Positions 51,334 to 60,843 of a DNA stretch of 64,000 nucleotides are shown here, one piece after another. The notes beneath the pieces are model-generated. The model saw only the letters and a program-made list of their open reading frames with translations. It had not been told where the DNA came from and made no database searches. Position 1 is the first letter of the stretch, and each line of letters starts with the position of its first letter. Source of the DNA: Pseudomonas sp. G34 (GTDB lineage: Bacteria; Pseudomonadota; Gammaproteobacteria; Pseudomonadales; Pseudomonadaceae); NCBI RefSeq assembly GCF_031119625.1, contig NZ_JAVHZV010000023.1:248001-312000 (forward strand). Reading direction: 5' to 3'. Position numbers and translations under genes: made by a program.

Positions 51334-52671
51334 TTGAGTCGCAAGTATTTTGGCACCGACGGTATTCGTGGGCGCGTTGGTCATTACCCGATCACCCCCG
51401 ACTTCATGCTCAAGCTCGGTTGGGCCGCGGGCATGGCCTTCCGCAAGCAGGGCAAATGCCGCATTCTGATCGGCAAGGACACGCGCATTTCCGGCTATAT
51501 GTTCGAGTCGGCACTGGAAGCCGGTCTTTCCGCTGCCGGTGCTGACGTCATGCTGCTCGGCCCGATGCCGACCCCGGCCATCGCCTACCTGACGCGTACC
51601 TTCCATGCCGAGGCGGGCATCGTCATCAGTGCCTCGCACAATCCGCACCATGACAACGGCATCAAGTTCTTCTCGGGGCAGGGCACCAAATTGCCCGACG
51701 AAGTCGAGTTGATGATCGAAGAACTGCTCGACTCACCGATGACCGTGGTCGAGTCCGAGCAGCTTGGCAAGGTGTCGCGGATCAATGACGCGGCCGGCCG
51801 CTATATCGAATTCTGCAAGAGCAGCGTGCCGACCAGTACCGACTTCTCGGGCCTGAAGATCGTGCTCGATTGCGCTCATGGTGCGGCCTACAAGGTGGCC
51901 CCCGCGGTATTCCAGGAGCTGGGCGCCGAGGTGACGGTGCTGTCGGCCCAGCCCAACGGGCTGAACATCAATGCCGATTGTGGCTCGACCCATATCGAGA
52001 ACCTGCAGGCCGAGGTGGCGGCGCGCCACGCCGACCTGGGGATTGCCTTCGATGGCGATGCCGATCGGGTGTTGATGGTCGATCACACCGGTGCGGTGGT
52101 GGACGGCGACGAGCTGCTGTTCATCATTGCCAGGGATCTGCAGGCCCGTGGCAAGCTGCAGGGCGGCGTGGTGGGCACCCTGATGAGCAACCTGGGGCTC
52201 GAACTCGCTCTCAAGGAGCTGGACATTCCGTTCGTGCGCGCCAATGTCGGCGACCGTTATGTGATCGCCGAGCTGCTCGAGCGTGGCTGGCAGCTGGGCG
52301 GGGAAAACTCCGGGCACCTGGTGTGCTTCCAGCATGTGACGACCGGCGATGCCATCGTCGCCGCGCTGCAGGTGCTGCTGGCCATTCGTCGCCGCGACCA
52401 GAGCCTGGCGCAGGCGCGCCAGGGGCTGCGCAAGTGCCCGCAGGTGCTGGTCAACGTGCGCTTCGGCGGCGGTATCGACCCGCTCAAGCATGCGGACGTG
52501 CAGGCTGCCAGCGACAGCGTCACCGAGCGCATGGCCGGCCGTGGCCGCGTGCTGTTGCGCAAGTCCGGTACCGAGCCGCTGGTGCGGGTAATGGTCGAAG
52601 GCGAGGACGAAATTCAGGTTCGAGCCTATGCCGATGAATTGGCTGAAGTTGTCTCGCGTGTCTGTGCTTGA
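51334..52671 (+). CDS. glmM: Phosphoglucosamine mutase
   Basis: A 445-residue enzyme converting glucosamine-6-phosphate to glucosamine-1-phosphate for peptidoglycan and LPS. The catalytic phosphoserine is in [16 protein letters not shown] near residue 101. The metal-binding DGDADR is near residue 243 and the sugar-binding GGENSGH near residue 326. Start is TTG with AGGAG eight bases upstream. It follows folP after 21 bases. Confidence 0.97.
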   Translation: MSRKYFGTDGIRGRVGHYPITPDFMLKLGWAAGMAFRKQGKCRILIGKDTRISGYMFESALEAGLSAAGADVMLLGPMPTPAIAYLTRTFHAEAGIVISASHNPHHDNGIKFFSGQGTKLPDEVELMIEELLDSPMTVVESEQLGKVSRINDAAGRYIEFCKSSVPTSTDFSGLKIVLDCAHGAAYKVAPAVFQELGAEVTVLSAQPNGLNINADCGSTHIENLQAEVAARHADLGIAFDGDADRVLMVDHTGAVVDGDELLFIIARDLQARGKLQGGVVGTLMSNLGLELALKELDIPFVRANVGDRYVIAELLERGWQLGGENSGHLVCFQHVTTGDAIVAALQVLLAIRRRDQSLAQARQGLRKCPQVLVNVRFGGGIDPLKHADVQAASDSVTERMAGRGRVLLRKSGTEPLVRVMVEGEDEIQVRAYADELAEVVSRVCA

Positions 52672-52736
52672 TTCGGCTTGCCAGTCCACAAGCGGTTGGG
52701 TAACATCTGCGCCCTCTTTGACCAACGAGGTAAAGC

Positions 52737-53492
52737 ATGCGTCGCTCAATGGTTGCTGGTAACTGGAAAATGCACGGTACCCGCGCCAGTGTCGCAGAGC
52801 TGATCGATGGTCTGAATCGGCAGGCACTGCCTGCTGATGTCGAGGTTGCGGTGTTTCCTGTCAGTGTTCACCTCGGTCAAGTTGTCGAGGGGCTCAAGGG
52901 TGTTGCGCTGTCGGTAGGTGCGCAGGACTGTGCGGTCGAGGCTGAGCAGGGTGCATTGACCGGAGAGGTGTCGAGCGAGCAATTGCGCGATGCCGGTTGC
53001 CAGCTGGTGCTGGTCGGTCACTCCGAGCGTCGCCTGATTCTGGGTGACAGCGACGAGCAGGTGGTGCGCAAGTTCGCGGCGGCTCAGCTCAAGGGGCTGG
53101 TGCCGGTGCTGTGCGTCGGGGAGACCCTGGAGCAGCGCGAAGCGGGCGAAACCCTCAAGGTGGTTGCCGCTCAGCTCGACAGCGTGATCGAGGCGCTGGG
53201 GGTTGCAGTGCTTTCGCGTGCGGTGGTGGCGTATGAGCCGGTCTGGGCCATTGGTACCGGGCTGACGGCGACGCCTCAGCAAGCGCAGGATGTGCATGCG
53301 GCGATTCGTGCGCAGGTCGCTGCGAAAGACCCGCAAGTGGCAAGTGGTTTGAGAATTCTTTATGGCGGCAGCGTCAAGGCCGCCAATGCAGCCGAGCTTT
53401 TCGGTATGCCTGATATCGATGGGGGGCTTGTGGGTGGAGCCTCTCTGAATGCGGATGAGTTCGGCGCGATCTGTCGCGCTGCAGGAAACTAA
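52737..53492 (+). CDS. tpiA: Triosephosphate isomerase
   Basis: A 251-residue TIM-barrel enzyme that interconverts dihydroxyacetone phosphate and glyceraldehyde-3-phosphate. Active-site residues are the Lys in GNWKMHG, the His in VGHSERR near residue 95 and the Glu in [10 protein letters not shown] near residue 167; the phosphate loop is [11 protein letters not shown]. It lies between glmM and secG. Confidence 0.97.
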   Translation: MRRSMVAGNWKMHGTRASVAELIDGLNRQALPADVEVAVFPVSVHLGQVVEGLKGVALSVGAQDCAVEAEQGALTGEVSSEQLRDAGCQLVLVGHSERRLILGDSDEQVVRKFAAAQLKGLVPVLCVGETLEQREAGETLKVVAAQLDSVIEALGVAVLSRAVVAYEPVWAIGTGLTATPQQAQDVHAAIRAQVAAKDPQVASGLRILYGGSVKAANAAELFGMPDIDGGLVGGASLNADEFGAICRAAGN

Positions 53493-53496
53493 GAAT

Positions 53497-53883
53497 ATGC
53501 TGGAAACAGGCGTTGTAGTTCTTCATCTGCTGGCTGCGATCGGTGTGGTTGTGCTGGTTCTGCTGCAGCAGGGTAAAGGTGCCGATGCAGGTGCTTCGTT
53601 CGGCGCGGGTGCTTCGAATACCGTTTTCGGTAGTCAAGGAAGCACTACCTTTCTGAGCCGAGTTACTGCTATACTCGCGGCCAGTTTTTTCATTACCAGC
53701 TTGGGGTTAGCGTATTTTGCTAATCAAAAGTCTGATACACTGGGCCAGGCTGGTTTGCCTGATCCGGCAGTGATGGAAGTGCCGCAGGGTAACAAGCCTG
53801 CAGAGGATGTGCCGGTGCTTGAGCAACAGCAGGCGCCAACTTCGAGCGAGCAAGATGTACCTCAGGCTCCCGAAGAGAAGTAA
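53497..53883 (+). CDS. secG: Preprotein translocase subunit SecG
   Basis: A 128-residue partner of SecYE with two membrane helices (about residues 2-22 and 52-72) joined by [24 protein letters not shown], the SecG signature. A Pro/Gln/Glu-rich cytoplasmic tail extends beyond the E. coli protein (110 residues). It begins four bases after tpiA and is followed by tRNA-Leu, the conserved secG-leuU arrangement. Confidence 0.95.
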   Translation: MLETGVVVLHLLAAIGVVVLVLLQQGKGADAGASFGAGASNTVFGSQGSTTFLSRVTAILAASFFITSLGLAYFANQKSDTLGQAGLPDPAVMEVPQGNKPAEDVPVLEQQQAPTSSEQDVPQAPEEK

Positions 53884-53893
53884 GTGTCAAATT

Positions 53894-53979
53894 GCCGAGG
53901 TGGTGGAATTGGTAGACACGCTACCTTGAGGTGGTAGTGGCCATAGGCTGTAGGGGTTCGAGTCCCCTTCTCGGTACCA
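53894..53979 (+). tRNA. tRNA-Leu (anticodon GAG)
   Basis: An 86-base class II tRNA with a long variable arm. The acceptor stem GCCGAGG pairs with the 3' side TCTCGGT through two G-U wobbles. The anticodon loop TTGAGGT carries GAG at 53928-53930, reading CUC/CUU. The T arm is GGGGTTCGAGTCCCC, and CCA is encoded. It occupies the leuU position after secG. Confidence 0.97.
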
Positions 53980-53983
53980 ATTG

Positions 53984-54018
53984 AACAGAAGAGCTCGCTG
54001 CATGCGGGCTTTTCTGTT
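53984..54018 (+). terminator. Long hairpin after tRNA-Leu
   Basis: A 15-base stem joins AACAGAAGAGCTCGC to GCGGGCTTTTCTGTT around a 5-base loop, starting five bases after the tRNA. It probably ends the secG-tRNA transcript or guides its 3' processing. Confidence 0.7.
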
Positions 54019-54031
54019 TCTGGGGGTTTGG

Positions 54032-54061
54032 TTGACCCGTTAGAGGGTTAGGTCGTATAAT
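54032..54061 (+). promoter_or_regulatory. Strong sigma-70 promoter upstream of the tRNA-like RNA and rimP
   Basis: TTGACC (54032-54037) and a perfect TATAAT (54056-54061) with an 18-base spacer. Transcription would start near 54068, some ten bases before the tRNA-like sequence. Confidence 0.8.
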
Positions 54062-54077
54062 CCGCTCCCAGTTTTGC

Positions 54078-54152
54078 AGCGGGATTGGGTAGTCCGGTAG
54101 CTCGTCGGGCTTGTGCCCCGAAGGTTGTCGGTTAGCTCCAGTTCTCGCGATC
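54078..54152 (+). pseudogene. Degenerate initiator-tRNA-like sequence at the metY position
   Basis: The sequence is clearly related to initiator tRNA-Met through its D-loop and anticodon arm (GGTAGCTCGTCGGGC and CCCGAAGGT). The acceptor (GCGGGA with TCTCGC), D (GGGT with GCTC) and anticodon stems (TCGGG with CCCGA) still pair, partly through G-U wobbles. The anticodon CAT is replaced by TGT (54112-54114), the T arm no longer pairs, and CCA is absent. It therefore cannot be a working initiator tRNA. It is either a decayed metY or a tRNA-like leader RNA of the rimP-nusA-infB operon. Confidence 0.7.
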
Positions 54153-54164
54153 GGTTAGCAATAG

Positions 54165-54187
54165 AGCCCCTTTCAAGGGGCTTTTTG
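54165..54187 (+). terminator. Intrinsic terminator 1 in the rimP leader
   Basis: AGCCCC and GGGGCT arms around TTTCAA, followed by a T run, 13 bases after the tRNA-like sequence. Confidence 0.85.
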
Positions 54188-54207
54188 CTAGCTGGAAGAC
54201 AGTTTTG

Positions 54208-54226
54208 CCGTCGCACGGACGGTTTT
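54208..54226 (+). terminator. Weak terminator-like hairpin 2 in the rimP leader
   Basis: CCGTC and GACGG arms with a 5-base loop and four T residues. Weak alone, but it stands between two better terminators. Confidence 0.45.
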
Positions 54227-54230
54227 ATGG

Positions 54231-54251
54231 ATGGGCGTTTCGCCCATTTTT
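54231..54251 (+). terminator. Intrinsic terminator 3 in the rimP leader
   Basis: ATGGGCG and CGCCCAT arms with a 3-base loop and a run of five T residues, 30 bases before the rimP start. Confidence 0.8.
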
Positions 54252-54280
54252 CATTTGCACAGCATGCGCGAGGGGTTCAG

Positions 54281-54739
54281 GTGTCGAGCAAGCTAGAACA
54301 GTTGCAGGCCTTGGTGGCCCCGGTCGTCGAGGCGCTTGGTTACGAGTGCTGGGGTATCGAGTTCCTGTCTCAGGGTCGGCATTCCTTGCTGCGTATCTAC
54401 ATCGATCATGCCGATGGCATCCTTATCGATGATTGCGAAAAGGTCAGCCGCCAGATCAGTGGTGTTCTCGATGTTGAGGACCCCATCGCCGCCGAGTACA
54501 CCCTCGAGGTGTCGTCGCCTGGCATGGATCGGCCGCTGTTCACATTGACGCAGTTCGCCAGTCACGCCGGCGAGCAGGTAAAAATCAAGTTGCGCTCGCC
54601 GTTCGAAGGGCGCCGCAACTTCCAGGGTCTGCTCCGCGGTGTGGAGGAGGAAGACGTGGTGGTGCAGGTGGATGACCACGAGTTCCTTTTGCCGATCGAT
54701 CTGATCGACAAGGCCAATATTATCCCCCGGTTTGATTGA
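54281..54739 (+). CDS. rimP: Ribosome maturation factor RimP
   Basis: A 152-residue 30S assembly factor. [24 protein letters not shown] opens the N-terminal domain, [19 protein letters not shown] and [12 protein letters not shown] are signatures, and the SH3-like C-terminal domain follows. Start is GTG at 54281 with GAGGGG just upstream; the longer open frame runs through the terminators and is not coding. First protein gene of rimP-nusA-infB-rbfA-truB. Confidence 0.96.
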   Translation: MSSKLEQLQALVAPVVEALGYECWGIEFLSQGRHSLLRIYIDHADGILIDDCEKVSRQISGVLDVEDPIAAEYTLEVSSPGMDRPLFTLTQFASHAGEQVKIKLRSPFEGRRNFQGLLRGVEEEDVVVQVDDHEFLLPIDLIDKANIIPRFD

Positions 54740-54805
54740 GACACGGATCCCGCGGGATTCGCGGAATGCGTGGATCCCAATGGATTGCGAAAGGCGAGGC
54801 GTACG

Positions 54806-56287
54806 ATGAGCAAAGAAGTACTGCTGGTTGTTGAGTCGGTATCCAATGAAAAGGGTGTGCCGGCCGCTGTTATTTTCGAGGCGCTCGAACTGGCTCTGGC
54901 CACGGCGACCAAGAAACGTTTTGAAGACGAAGTCGAGCTGCGCGTGGCGATCAATCGCCAGACCGGCAGCTATGAGACTTTCCGTTGCTGGACCGTGGTC
55001 GAAGAGGAAGACTTCGATGACCCGGCTCACCAGGTAACGACCGACATGCCGCGTGCCGTCGAGGCGAACGCCAAGGTCGGTGATGTGCTCGAAGAAAAGG
55101 TCGAGTCCATCGAGTTCGGCCGTATCGCCGCGCAGACCGCCAAGCAGGTCATCGTGCAGAAGGTGCGCGAGGCCGAGCGTGCCCAGGTGGTTGAAGCCTA
55201 CCGCGAGCGTCTGGGCGAGATCATCGCCGGCACCGTGAAAAAGGTTACCCGTGACAATGTGATCGTCGATCTGGGTGCCAACGCTGAAGCGTTGCTGGCT
55301 CGCGAAGACATTATCCCGCGTGAGACTTTCCGTGTGGGTGTGCGCTTGCGTGCACTGCTCAAGGAAATCCGCACCGAGAACCGCGGCCCGCAGCTGATCC
55401 TGTCGCGTACCGCGCCGGAAATGCTGATCGAACTGTTCCGCATCGAAGTGCCGGAAATTGCCGAAGGCCTCATCGAGGTCAAGGCTGCTTCCCGCGATCC
55501 AGGTTCGCGCGCCAAGATTGCCGTGCGTTCCAAGGACAAGCGTATCGACCCGCAGGGTGCCTGCATCGGTATGCGCGGCTCGCGTGTGCAAGCGGTCTCC
55601 GGCGAACTGGTCGGCGAACGTGTGGACATCGTGCTATGGGACGACAACCCGGCGCAGTTCGTCATCAACGCCATGTCGCCGGCTGAAGTCGCGGCGATCA
55701 TCGTCGATGAAGATGCTCACGCCATGGACATCGCCGTAGGCGAAGACAACCTGGCGCAAGCGATTGGCCGTGGCGGTCAGAACGTTCGCCTGGCTAGCCA
55801 GCTGACTGGCTGGACGCTGAACGTGATGACCGAAGCGGACATCCAGGCCAAGCAGCAAGCTGAGACCGGCGACATCCTGCAGGGCTTCATCGACGAGTTG
55901 GAAGTCGACGAAGAGCTGGCGCAGGTGCTGGTCGAAGAAGGCTTTACCAGCCTGGAAGAAATCGCTTACGTGCCGATGGAAGAGATGCTCAGCATCGATG
56001 GTTTCGATGAAGAAATCGTCAATGAACTGCGCTCGCGAGCGAAGGATCGTTTGCTGACCAAAGCCATCGCCACAGAAGAAAAGCTGGCAGACGCCCAGCC
56101 GGCCGAAGACCTCCTCGAAGTCGAGGGTATGGACAAAGGCCTGGCGCAGGAACTGGCAGTGCGCGGTGTGGTTACCCGCGAAGACCTGGCCGAGCAGTCT
56201 ATTGACGACCTGCTCGACATCGACGGCATCGACCAAGAGCGTGCCGGCAAGCTGATCATGGCCGCCCGAGCCCATTGGTTCGAGTAA
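54806..56287 (+). CDS. nusA: Transcription termination/antitermination factor NusA
   Basis: A 493-residue RNA-polymerase-binding factor that lengthens pauses and aids hairpin termination. N-terminal RNAP-binding domain (about 1-130), S1 domain ([23 protein letters not shown] near 145), two KH domains ([17 protein letters not shown] and [16 protein letters not shown]) and two C-terminal helix-hairpin-helix acidic repeats are present. ATG at 54806 gives the usual length. NusA is known to attenuate its own operon in E. coli, which fits the terminators before rimP. Confidence 0.97.
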   Translation: MSKEVLLVVESVSNEKGVPAAVIFEALELALATATKKRFEDEVELRVAINRQTGSYETFRCWTVVEEEDFDDPAHQVTTDMPRAVEANAKVGDVLEEKVESIEFGRIAAQTAKQVIVQKVREAERAQVVEAYRERLGEIIAGTVKKVTRDNVIVDLGANAEALLAREDIIPRETFRVGVRLRALLKEIRTENRGPQLILSRTAPEMLIELFRIEVPEIAEGLIEVKAASRDPGSRAKIAVRSKDKRIDPQGACIGMRGSRVQAVSGELVGERVDIVLWDDNPAQFVINAMSPAEVAAIIVDEDAHAMDIAVGEDNLAQAIGRGGQNVRLASQLTGWTLNVMTEADIQAKQQAETGDILQGFIDELEVDEELAQVLVEEGFTSLEEIAYVPMEEMLSIDGFDEEIVNELRSRAKDRLLTKAIATEEKLADAQPAEDLLEVEGMDKGLAQELAVRGVVTREDLAEQSIDDLLDIDGIDQERAGKLIMAARAHWFE

Positions 56288-56313
56288 GTTTTACGGCCTG
56301 AGGAGAGAAGTGC

Positions 56314-58806
56314 ATGACGCAAGTCACGGTGAAAGAACTGGCCCAAGTGGTCGACACACCGGTAGAGCGCCTGCTGCAGCAGATGCGAGAGGCGGGTTTG
56401 CCGCACAGCAGTGCCGAGCAAGTTGTCACCGACAATGAGAAGCAGGCCCTGCTTGCTCATCTGAAAAGCAGCCACGGCGAGAAGAAAGCCGAAGCGCCGC
56501 GCAAGATTACCTTGCAGCGCAAGACCACCAGCACCCTGCGGGTCGCTGGCAGCAAGACCATCAGCGTTGAAGTGCGCAAGAAGAAGACCTTCGTCGAGCG
56601 CAGCAACGAAGAGATCGAGGCCGAGAAGCAGCGTGCGCTCGAAGAGCAGCGCGCCGCTGCGGAAGCCGCTCGCCTGAAGGCCGAGGAAGAAGCCAAGCGT
56701 AAAGCCGAAGATGAGGCCAAGCGCCAGACTTCTTCGCCTGCCGCTGCAGCAGCTGCTCCGGTTGAAGCAGCGCCTGCGCCGGTGAGCACTCCGGTTGCTG
56801 CGCCTGCCGCCGATGAGCGCAAGAAAGACGAGCCGCGTCGCCCAGACAAGGCCCGTAATGATGACGCCGATCGCCGTGGCGGTGACCGCAAGACGACTCA
56901 GCATCGCCCGACCGTCAAGGAAAAGGCGCCTGCTCCGCGTGTTGCTCCACGTACCACCGACGAAGAAAGCGATGGCTTCCGTCGTGGTGGCCGTGGCAAG
57001 GCCAAGCTGAAGAAGCGCAACGCCCACGGGTTCCAGAGCCCGACCGGCCCTATCGTGCGCGAAGTGAAAATCGGCGAGACCATCACGGTGGGCGATCTCG
57101 CCCAGCAGATGTCGGTCAAGGCTGCTGAAATCATCAAGTTCATGTTCAAGCTGGGCACGCCAGCCACCATCAACCAGGTTCTGGATCAGGAAACTGCCCA
57201 GCTGGTCGCTGAAGAGCTGGGCCACAAGGTGACCCTGGTCAGTGACACGGCCCTGGAAGATTCCCTGGCCGAGTCGCTGAAGTACGAAGGCGAAGAGTTC
57301 TCCCGTGCGCCGGTCGTGACCGTCATGGGCCACGTTGACCACGGTAAGACCTCGCTGCTCGACTACATCCGTCGTGCCAAGGTCGCTTCCGGTGAGGCGG
57401 GTGGTATCACCCAGCACATCGGCGCCTACCACGTGGAAACTGAGCGCGGCATGGTGACCTTCCTCGATACCCCAGGCCACGCTGCGTTTACCGCAATGCG
57501 TGCCCGTGGTGCCAAGGCCACCGACATCGTGATTCTGGTCGTGGCGGCGGACGACGGCGTGATGCCGCAGACCATCGAAGCCGTTCAGCACGCTGTCGCT
57601 GCTGGCGTGCCGCTGGTGGTGGCGGTGAACAAGATCGACAAGCCGGGCGCTGATCTCGATCGTATCCGTAGCGAACTGTCGGTACACGGCGTGACGTCGG
57701 AAGAGTGGGGCGGTGATACGCCGTTCGTACCTGTTTCGGCCAAGGTCGGTACCGGTGTCGACGAACTGCTCGAAGCCGTTCTGCTGCAAGCCGAAGTGCT
57801 CGAGCTCAAGGCAACCCCGTCGGCCCCGGGCCGTGGCGTGGTGGTCGAGTCGCGTCTCGACAAGGGCCGTGGTCCGGTCGCTACCGTGCTGGTTCAGGAC
57901 GGTACCCTGCGTCAGGGCGACATGGTGCTGGTCGGTTCGAACTATGGCCGCATCCGCGCCATGCTCGACGAGAACGGCAAGCCGATCAAGGAAGCCGGTC
58001 CGGCGATCCCGGTCGAGATCCTCGGTCTCGACGGCACGCCTGAAGCCGGTGACGACATGACTGTGGTCGCCGACGAGAAGAAGGCACGTGAAGTCGCGCT
58101 GTTCCGTCAGGGCAAGTTCCGCGAAGTGAAACTGGCGCGTGCTCACGCAGGCAAGCTGGAAAACATCTTCGAGAACATGGGCCAGGAAGAGAAGAAGACG
58201 CTCAACATCGTCCTCAAATCCGACGTCCGTGGTTCCCTGGAAGCGTTGCAAGGCTCGCTCGGCAGCCTGGGTAACGACGAAGTGCAAGTGCGCGTCGTCG
58301 GCGGCGGTGTCGGTGGTATCACCGAGTCCGATGCCAACCTGGCGCTGGCGTCCAACGCCGTGCTGTTCGGCTTCAACGTTCGTGCCGATGCAGGTGCGCG
58401 CAAGATCGTCGAGGCCGAAGGCCTGGACATGCGCTACTACAACGTCATCTACGACATCATCGAGGACGTCAAGAAGGCGCTCACCGGTATGCTCGGCAGC
58501 GATGTTCGCGAGAACATCCTGGGTATCGCCGAAGTCCGTGACGTGTTCCGTTCGCCGAAGTTCGGTGCGGTCGCCGGTTGTATGGTGGTCGAGGGTACGG
58601 TTTACCGTAACCGCCCGATCCGCGTACTGCGCGACGACGTGGTGATCTTCGAAGGCGAGCTGGAGTCCCTGCGTCGCTTCAAGGACGATATGGCCGAAGT
58701 GCGTAACGGCATGGAGTGCGGTATCGCGGTGAAGAGCTACAACGACGTCAAGGTCGGCGACAAGATCGAAGTGTTCGAGAAAGTCCAGGTGGCTCGCAGC
58801 CTGTAA
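56314..58806 (+). CDS. infB: Translation initiation factor IF-2
   Basis: An 830-residue GTPase that brings initiator tRNA to the 30S subunit. It has the IF2 N-terminal domain ([21 protein letters not shown]), a long Lys/Glu/Ala/Arg-rich linker (about residues 85-230), then the G domain with [12 protein letters not shown] near residue 337, DTPGHAAF and NKIDKPGAD. The C-terminal fMet-tRNA-binding domains follow. Read from the rimP-nusA operon. Confidence 0.98.
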   Translation: MTQVTVKELAQVVDTPVERLLQQMREAGLPHSSAEQVVTDNEKQALLAHLKSSHGEKKAEAPRKITLQRKTTSTLRVAGSKTISVEVRKKKTFVERSNEEIEAEKQRALEEQRAAAEAARLKAEEEAKRKAEDEAKRQTSSPAAAAAAPVEAAPAPVSTPVAAPAADERKKDEPRRPDKARNDDADRRGGDRKTTQHRPTVKEKAPAPRVAPRTTDEESDGFRRGGRGKAKLKKRNAHGFQSPTGPIVREVKIGETITVGDLAQQMSVKAAEIIKFMFKLGTPATINQVLDQETAQLVAEELGHKVTLVSDTALEDSLAESLKYEGEEFSRAPVVTVMGHVDHGKTSLLDYIRRAKVASGEAGGITQHIGAYHVETERGMVTFLDTPGHAAFTAMRARGAKATDIVILVVAADDGVMPQTIEAVQHAVAAGVPLVVAVNKIDKPGADLDRIRSELSVHGVTSEEWGGDTPFVPVSAKVGTGVDELLEAVLLQAEVLELKATPSAPGRGVVVESRLDKGRGPVATVLVQDGTLRQGDMVLVGSNYGRIRAMLDENGKPIKEAGPAIPVEILGLDGTPEAGDDMTVVADEKKAREVALFRQGKFREVKLARAHAGKLENIFENMGQEEKKTLNIVLKSDVRGSLEALQGSLGSLGNDEVQVRVVGGGVGGITESDANLALASNAVLFGFNVRADAGARKIVEAEGLDMRYYNVIYDIIEDVKKALTGMLGSDVRENILGIAEVRDVFRSPKFGAVAGCMVVEGTVYRNRPIRVLRDDVVIFEGELESLRRFKDDMAEVRNGMECGIAVKSYNDVKVGDKIEVFEKVQVARSL

Positions 58807-58824
58807 TCGCGAGTCGCAACACGC

Positions 58825-58859
58825 AACGCCCGGCCCCGCTTTTGCGCGGCCGGGCGTTT
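58825..58859 (+). terminator. Hairpin between infB and rbfA
   Basis: AACGCCCGGCC and GGCCGGGCGTT arms with a 13-base GC-rich loop, followed by a short T stretch. Likely a partial terminator inside the operon. Confidence 0.55.
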
Positions 58860-58915
58860 GCCGCTTTTGAGTCCGGTGCTTTTGCAGGCATCGAGACGAG
58901 TGGAAGGTAACAACG

Positions 58916-59323
58916 ATGGCCAAAGACTATAGCCGTGCCCAGCGCATCGGCGACCAGATTCAACGCGAGTTGGCGCAGCTGATTCGCACCGAAGTCAAAG
59001 ACCCGCGCCTGGGTGGGCTGGTGACCGTCACGGCGGTGGATGTCAGCCGTGACGCCAGCCACGCCAAGGTATTCGTCACCGTCATGGGTGCCGAGCCGGA
59101 AGAGGGCGTCGACCCTATCGCGCAAAGCCTCAAGGTGCTCAACGACGCCAGCGGCTTTCTGCGCATGCAGCTGGGCAAGGCGATGAAGCTGCGTAGCGTG
59201 CCGAACCTGCGTTTTCACTACGATGAGAGCGTGATTCGTGGTGCTCAATTGTCGGCGCTGATCGAGCGCGCGGTAACCGAGGACAGCAAGCACGGCGACA
59301 ACAATACCGAGGCCAAGGAGTAA
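58916..59323 (+). CDS. rbfA: 30S ribosome-binding factor RbfA
   Basis: A 135-residue KH-like protein needed for 16S rRNA 5' end maturation and cold adaptation. [52 protein letters not shown] and the later [13 protein letters not shown] are conserved. truB starts four bases later. Confidence 0.96.
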   Translation: MAKDYSRAQRIGDQIQRELAQLIRTEVKDPRLGGLVTVTAVDVSRDASHAKVFVTVMGAEPEEGVDPIAQSLKVLNDASGFLRMQLGKAMKLRSVPNLRFHYDESVIRGAQLSALIERAVTEDSKHGDNNTEAKE

Positions 59324-59327
59324 GTAC

Positions 59328-60245
59328 GTGGCCCAGGTAAAGCGTATTCGTCGCAAGGTCGACGGCATCATCCTGCTCGACAAGCCCAAGGGCTTCAGCT
59401 CCAACGCCGCGCTGCAGAAGGTGCGCTGGTTGCTCAACGCCGAGAAGGCCGGGCACACCGGTAGCCTCGACCCCTTGGCGACCGGCGTGTTGCCGTTGTG
59501 CTTCGGCGAGGCGACCAAGTTTTCCCAGTACCTGCTCGATGCCGACAAGGGTTACGAGACGGTCATGCAGCTGGGCGTCACCACCACCACGGCCGATGCC
59601 GAGGGCGAGGTGATCGAGCGGCGTGACGTCAACGTTGCGGCGGGCGACATCGAAGCGCTGCTGCCGCGCTTTCGTGGCGACATCAGCCAGGTGCCGCCGA
59701 TGTACTCGGCGCTCAAGCGCGACGGTCAGCCGCTGTACAAGCTGGCGCGCGCAGGAGAAGTAGTGGAGCGCGAGGCGCGTTCTGTTACTATTGCGCGCCT
59801 GGAACTACTCAGCTGCGCCGCCGACAAGGCGAGCCTGGCGGTGGATTGCAGCAAGGGCACCTATATCCGTACGCTGGTCGAGGATATTGGTCACCTGCTG
59901 GGGTGTGGCGCGCATGTCGCCGAGTTGCGTCGGGTCAAGGCCGGACCGTTCGGCTTGCCGCAGACCGTTACCCTGGAAGAGCTGGAGCAGGTGCACGCCG
60001 ATGGCGGCAACGAAGCGGTAGATCGTTTCCTGCATCCGGTGGACAGCGGCCTGGAACACTGGCCGCTGCTGAGCTTCTCGGAGCACAGTTCGTTCTATTG
60101 GCTGCAAGGGCAGCCCGTCCGCGCCGCGGATGCGCCGAAGTTCGGCATGGTGCGGGTACAGGATCACAACGGTCGCTTCATCGGTATCGGTGAAGTGAGC
60201 GAAGACGGGCGCATTGCGCCGCGTCGCCTTATTCGGTCTGCGTGA
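59328..60245 (+). CDS. truB: tRNA pseudouridine(55) synthase TruB
   Basis: A 305-residue enzyme making pseudouridine 55 in the T loop of tRNAs. The catalytic Asp is in [20 protein letters not shown] near residue 48, and [18 protein letters not shown] near residue 125 is the other signature. A C-terminal PUA-like region ends the protein. Start is GTG. Last gene of the rimP operon before rpsO. Confidence 0.97.
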   Translation: MAQVKRIRRKVDGIILLDKPKGFSSNAALQKVRWLLNAEKAGHTGSLDPLATGVLPLCFGEATKFSQYLLDADKGYETVMQLGVTTTTADAEGEVIERRDVNVAAGDIEALLPRFRGDISQVPPMYSALKRDGQPLYKLARAGEVVEREARSVTIARLELLSCAADKASLAVDCSKGTYIRTLVEDIGHLLGCGAHVAELRRVKAGPFGLPQTVTLEELEQVHADGGNEAVDRFLHPVDSGLEHWPLLSFSEHSSFYWLQGQPVRAADAPKFGMVRVQDHNGRFIGIGEVSEDGRIAPRRLIRSA

Positions 60246-60319
60246 CCGTGGCGAGCCGCTCAGGCGGCTCGTATCGAGGGTGGCTGTCAATAGGCACGGT
60301 CATACCTCCTTTTAAAACA

Positions 60320-60366
60320 CGGGAAGCGATTCCCGGCCTATTGAGACTGTCGCTCGCGACAATCTC
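60320..60366 (+). promoter_or_regulatory. Two tandem hairpins in the rpsO leader
   Basis: Hairpin one pairs CGGGA with TCCCG (60320-60336). Hairpin two pairs GAGA-C-TGTCG with CGACA-A-TCTC (60343-60366), ending about three bases before the Shine-Dalgarno region of rpsO. S15 represses its own translation through leader structure in E. coli; a similar role here is inference. Confidence 0.45.
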
Positions 60367-60385
60367 CAGATGAGAGGATGCCCAC

Positions 60386-60655
60386 ATGGCACTCAGCGTT
60401 GAAGAAAAAGCTCAGATCGTTAACGACTACAAGCAAGCCGAAGGCGATACCGGTAGCCCGGAAGTTCAGGTTGCTCTGCTGTCCGCTAACATCAACAAGC
60501 TGCAAGGCCACTTCAAGGCCAACGGCAAAGACCACCACTCGCGTCGTGGCCTGATCCGTATGGTTAACCAGCGCCGCAAGCTGCTGGACTACCTGAAGGG
60601 TAAAGACACCAGCCGTTACAGCGCCCTGATCGGTCGCCTGGGTCTGCGTCGCTAA
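60386..60655 (+). CDS. rpsO: 30S ribosomal protein uS15
   Basis: An 89-residue primary 16S rRNA-binding protein, the usual length. [25 protein letters not shown] and [24 protein letters not shown] are the conserved rRNA-contacting segments. Strong GAGAGGA upstream. pnp follows behind a terminator-like hairpin, the conserved rpsO-pnp pair. Confidence 0.98.
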   Translation: MALSVEEKAQIVNDYKQAEGDTGSPEVQVALLSANINKLQGHFKANGKDHHSRRGLIRMVNQRRKLLDYLKGKDTSRYSALIGRLGLRR

Positions 60656-60677
60656 GCAATGCTTATGCGCCGTTGAC

Positions 60678-60720
60678 CGCAAAAGCTGGAAGTGGGCTCG
60701 CCCCGCTTCCAGCTTTTGCG
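60678..60720 (+). terminator. Hairpin between rpsO and pnp
   Basis: Arms GCAAAAGCTGGAAG and CTTCCAGCTTTTGC enclose a smaller GTGGGCTCGCCCC hairpin. Long stems here are expected both as rpsO terminator and as RNase processing site for pnp autoregulation. Confidence 0.8.
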
Positions 60721-60843
60721 TTTATGCTTCATCCGTTTTGACGCTTCACCCGCTTGGACAGCGCCGGGCCGACTCCCGAAGCCACTGCCCACGAATTCGC
60801 AAGAAACCGTTTCCCCAAAGGCAACAGAGAGAAGGAAAACACC

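Noticed and set aside
54078-54152. Functional initiator tRNA
   Set aside because: The anticodon is TGT, the T arm does not pair and CCA is missing.
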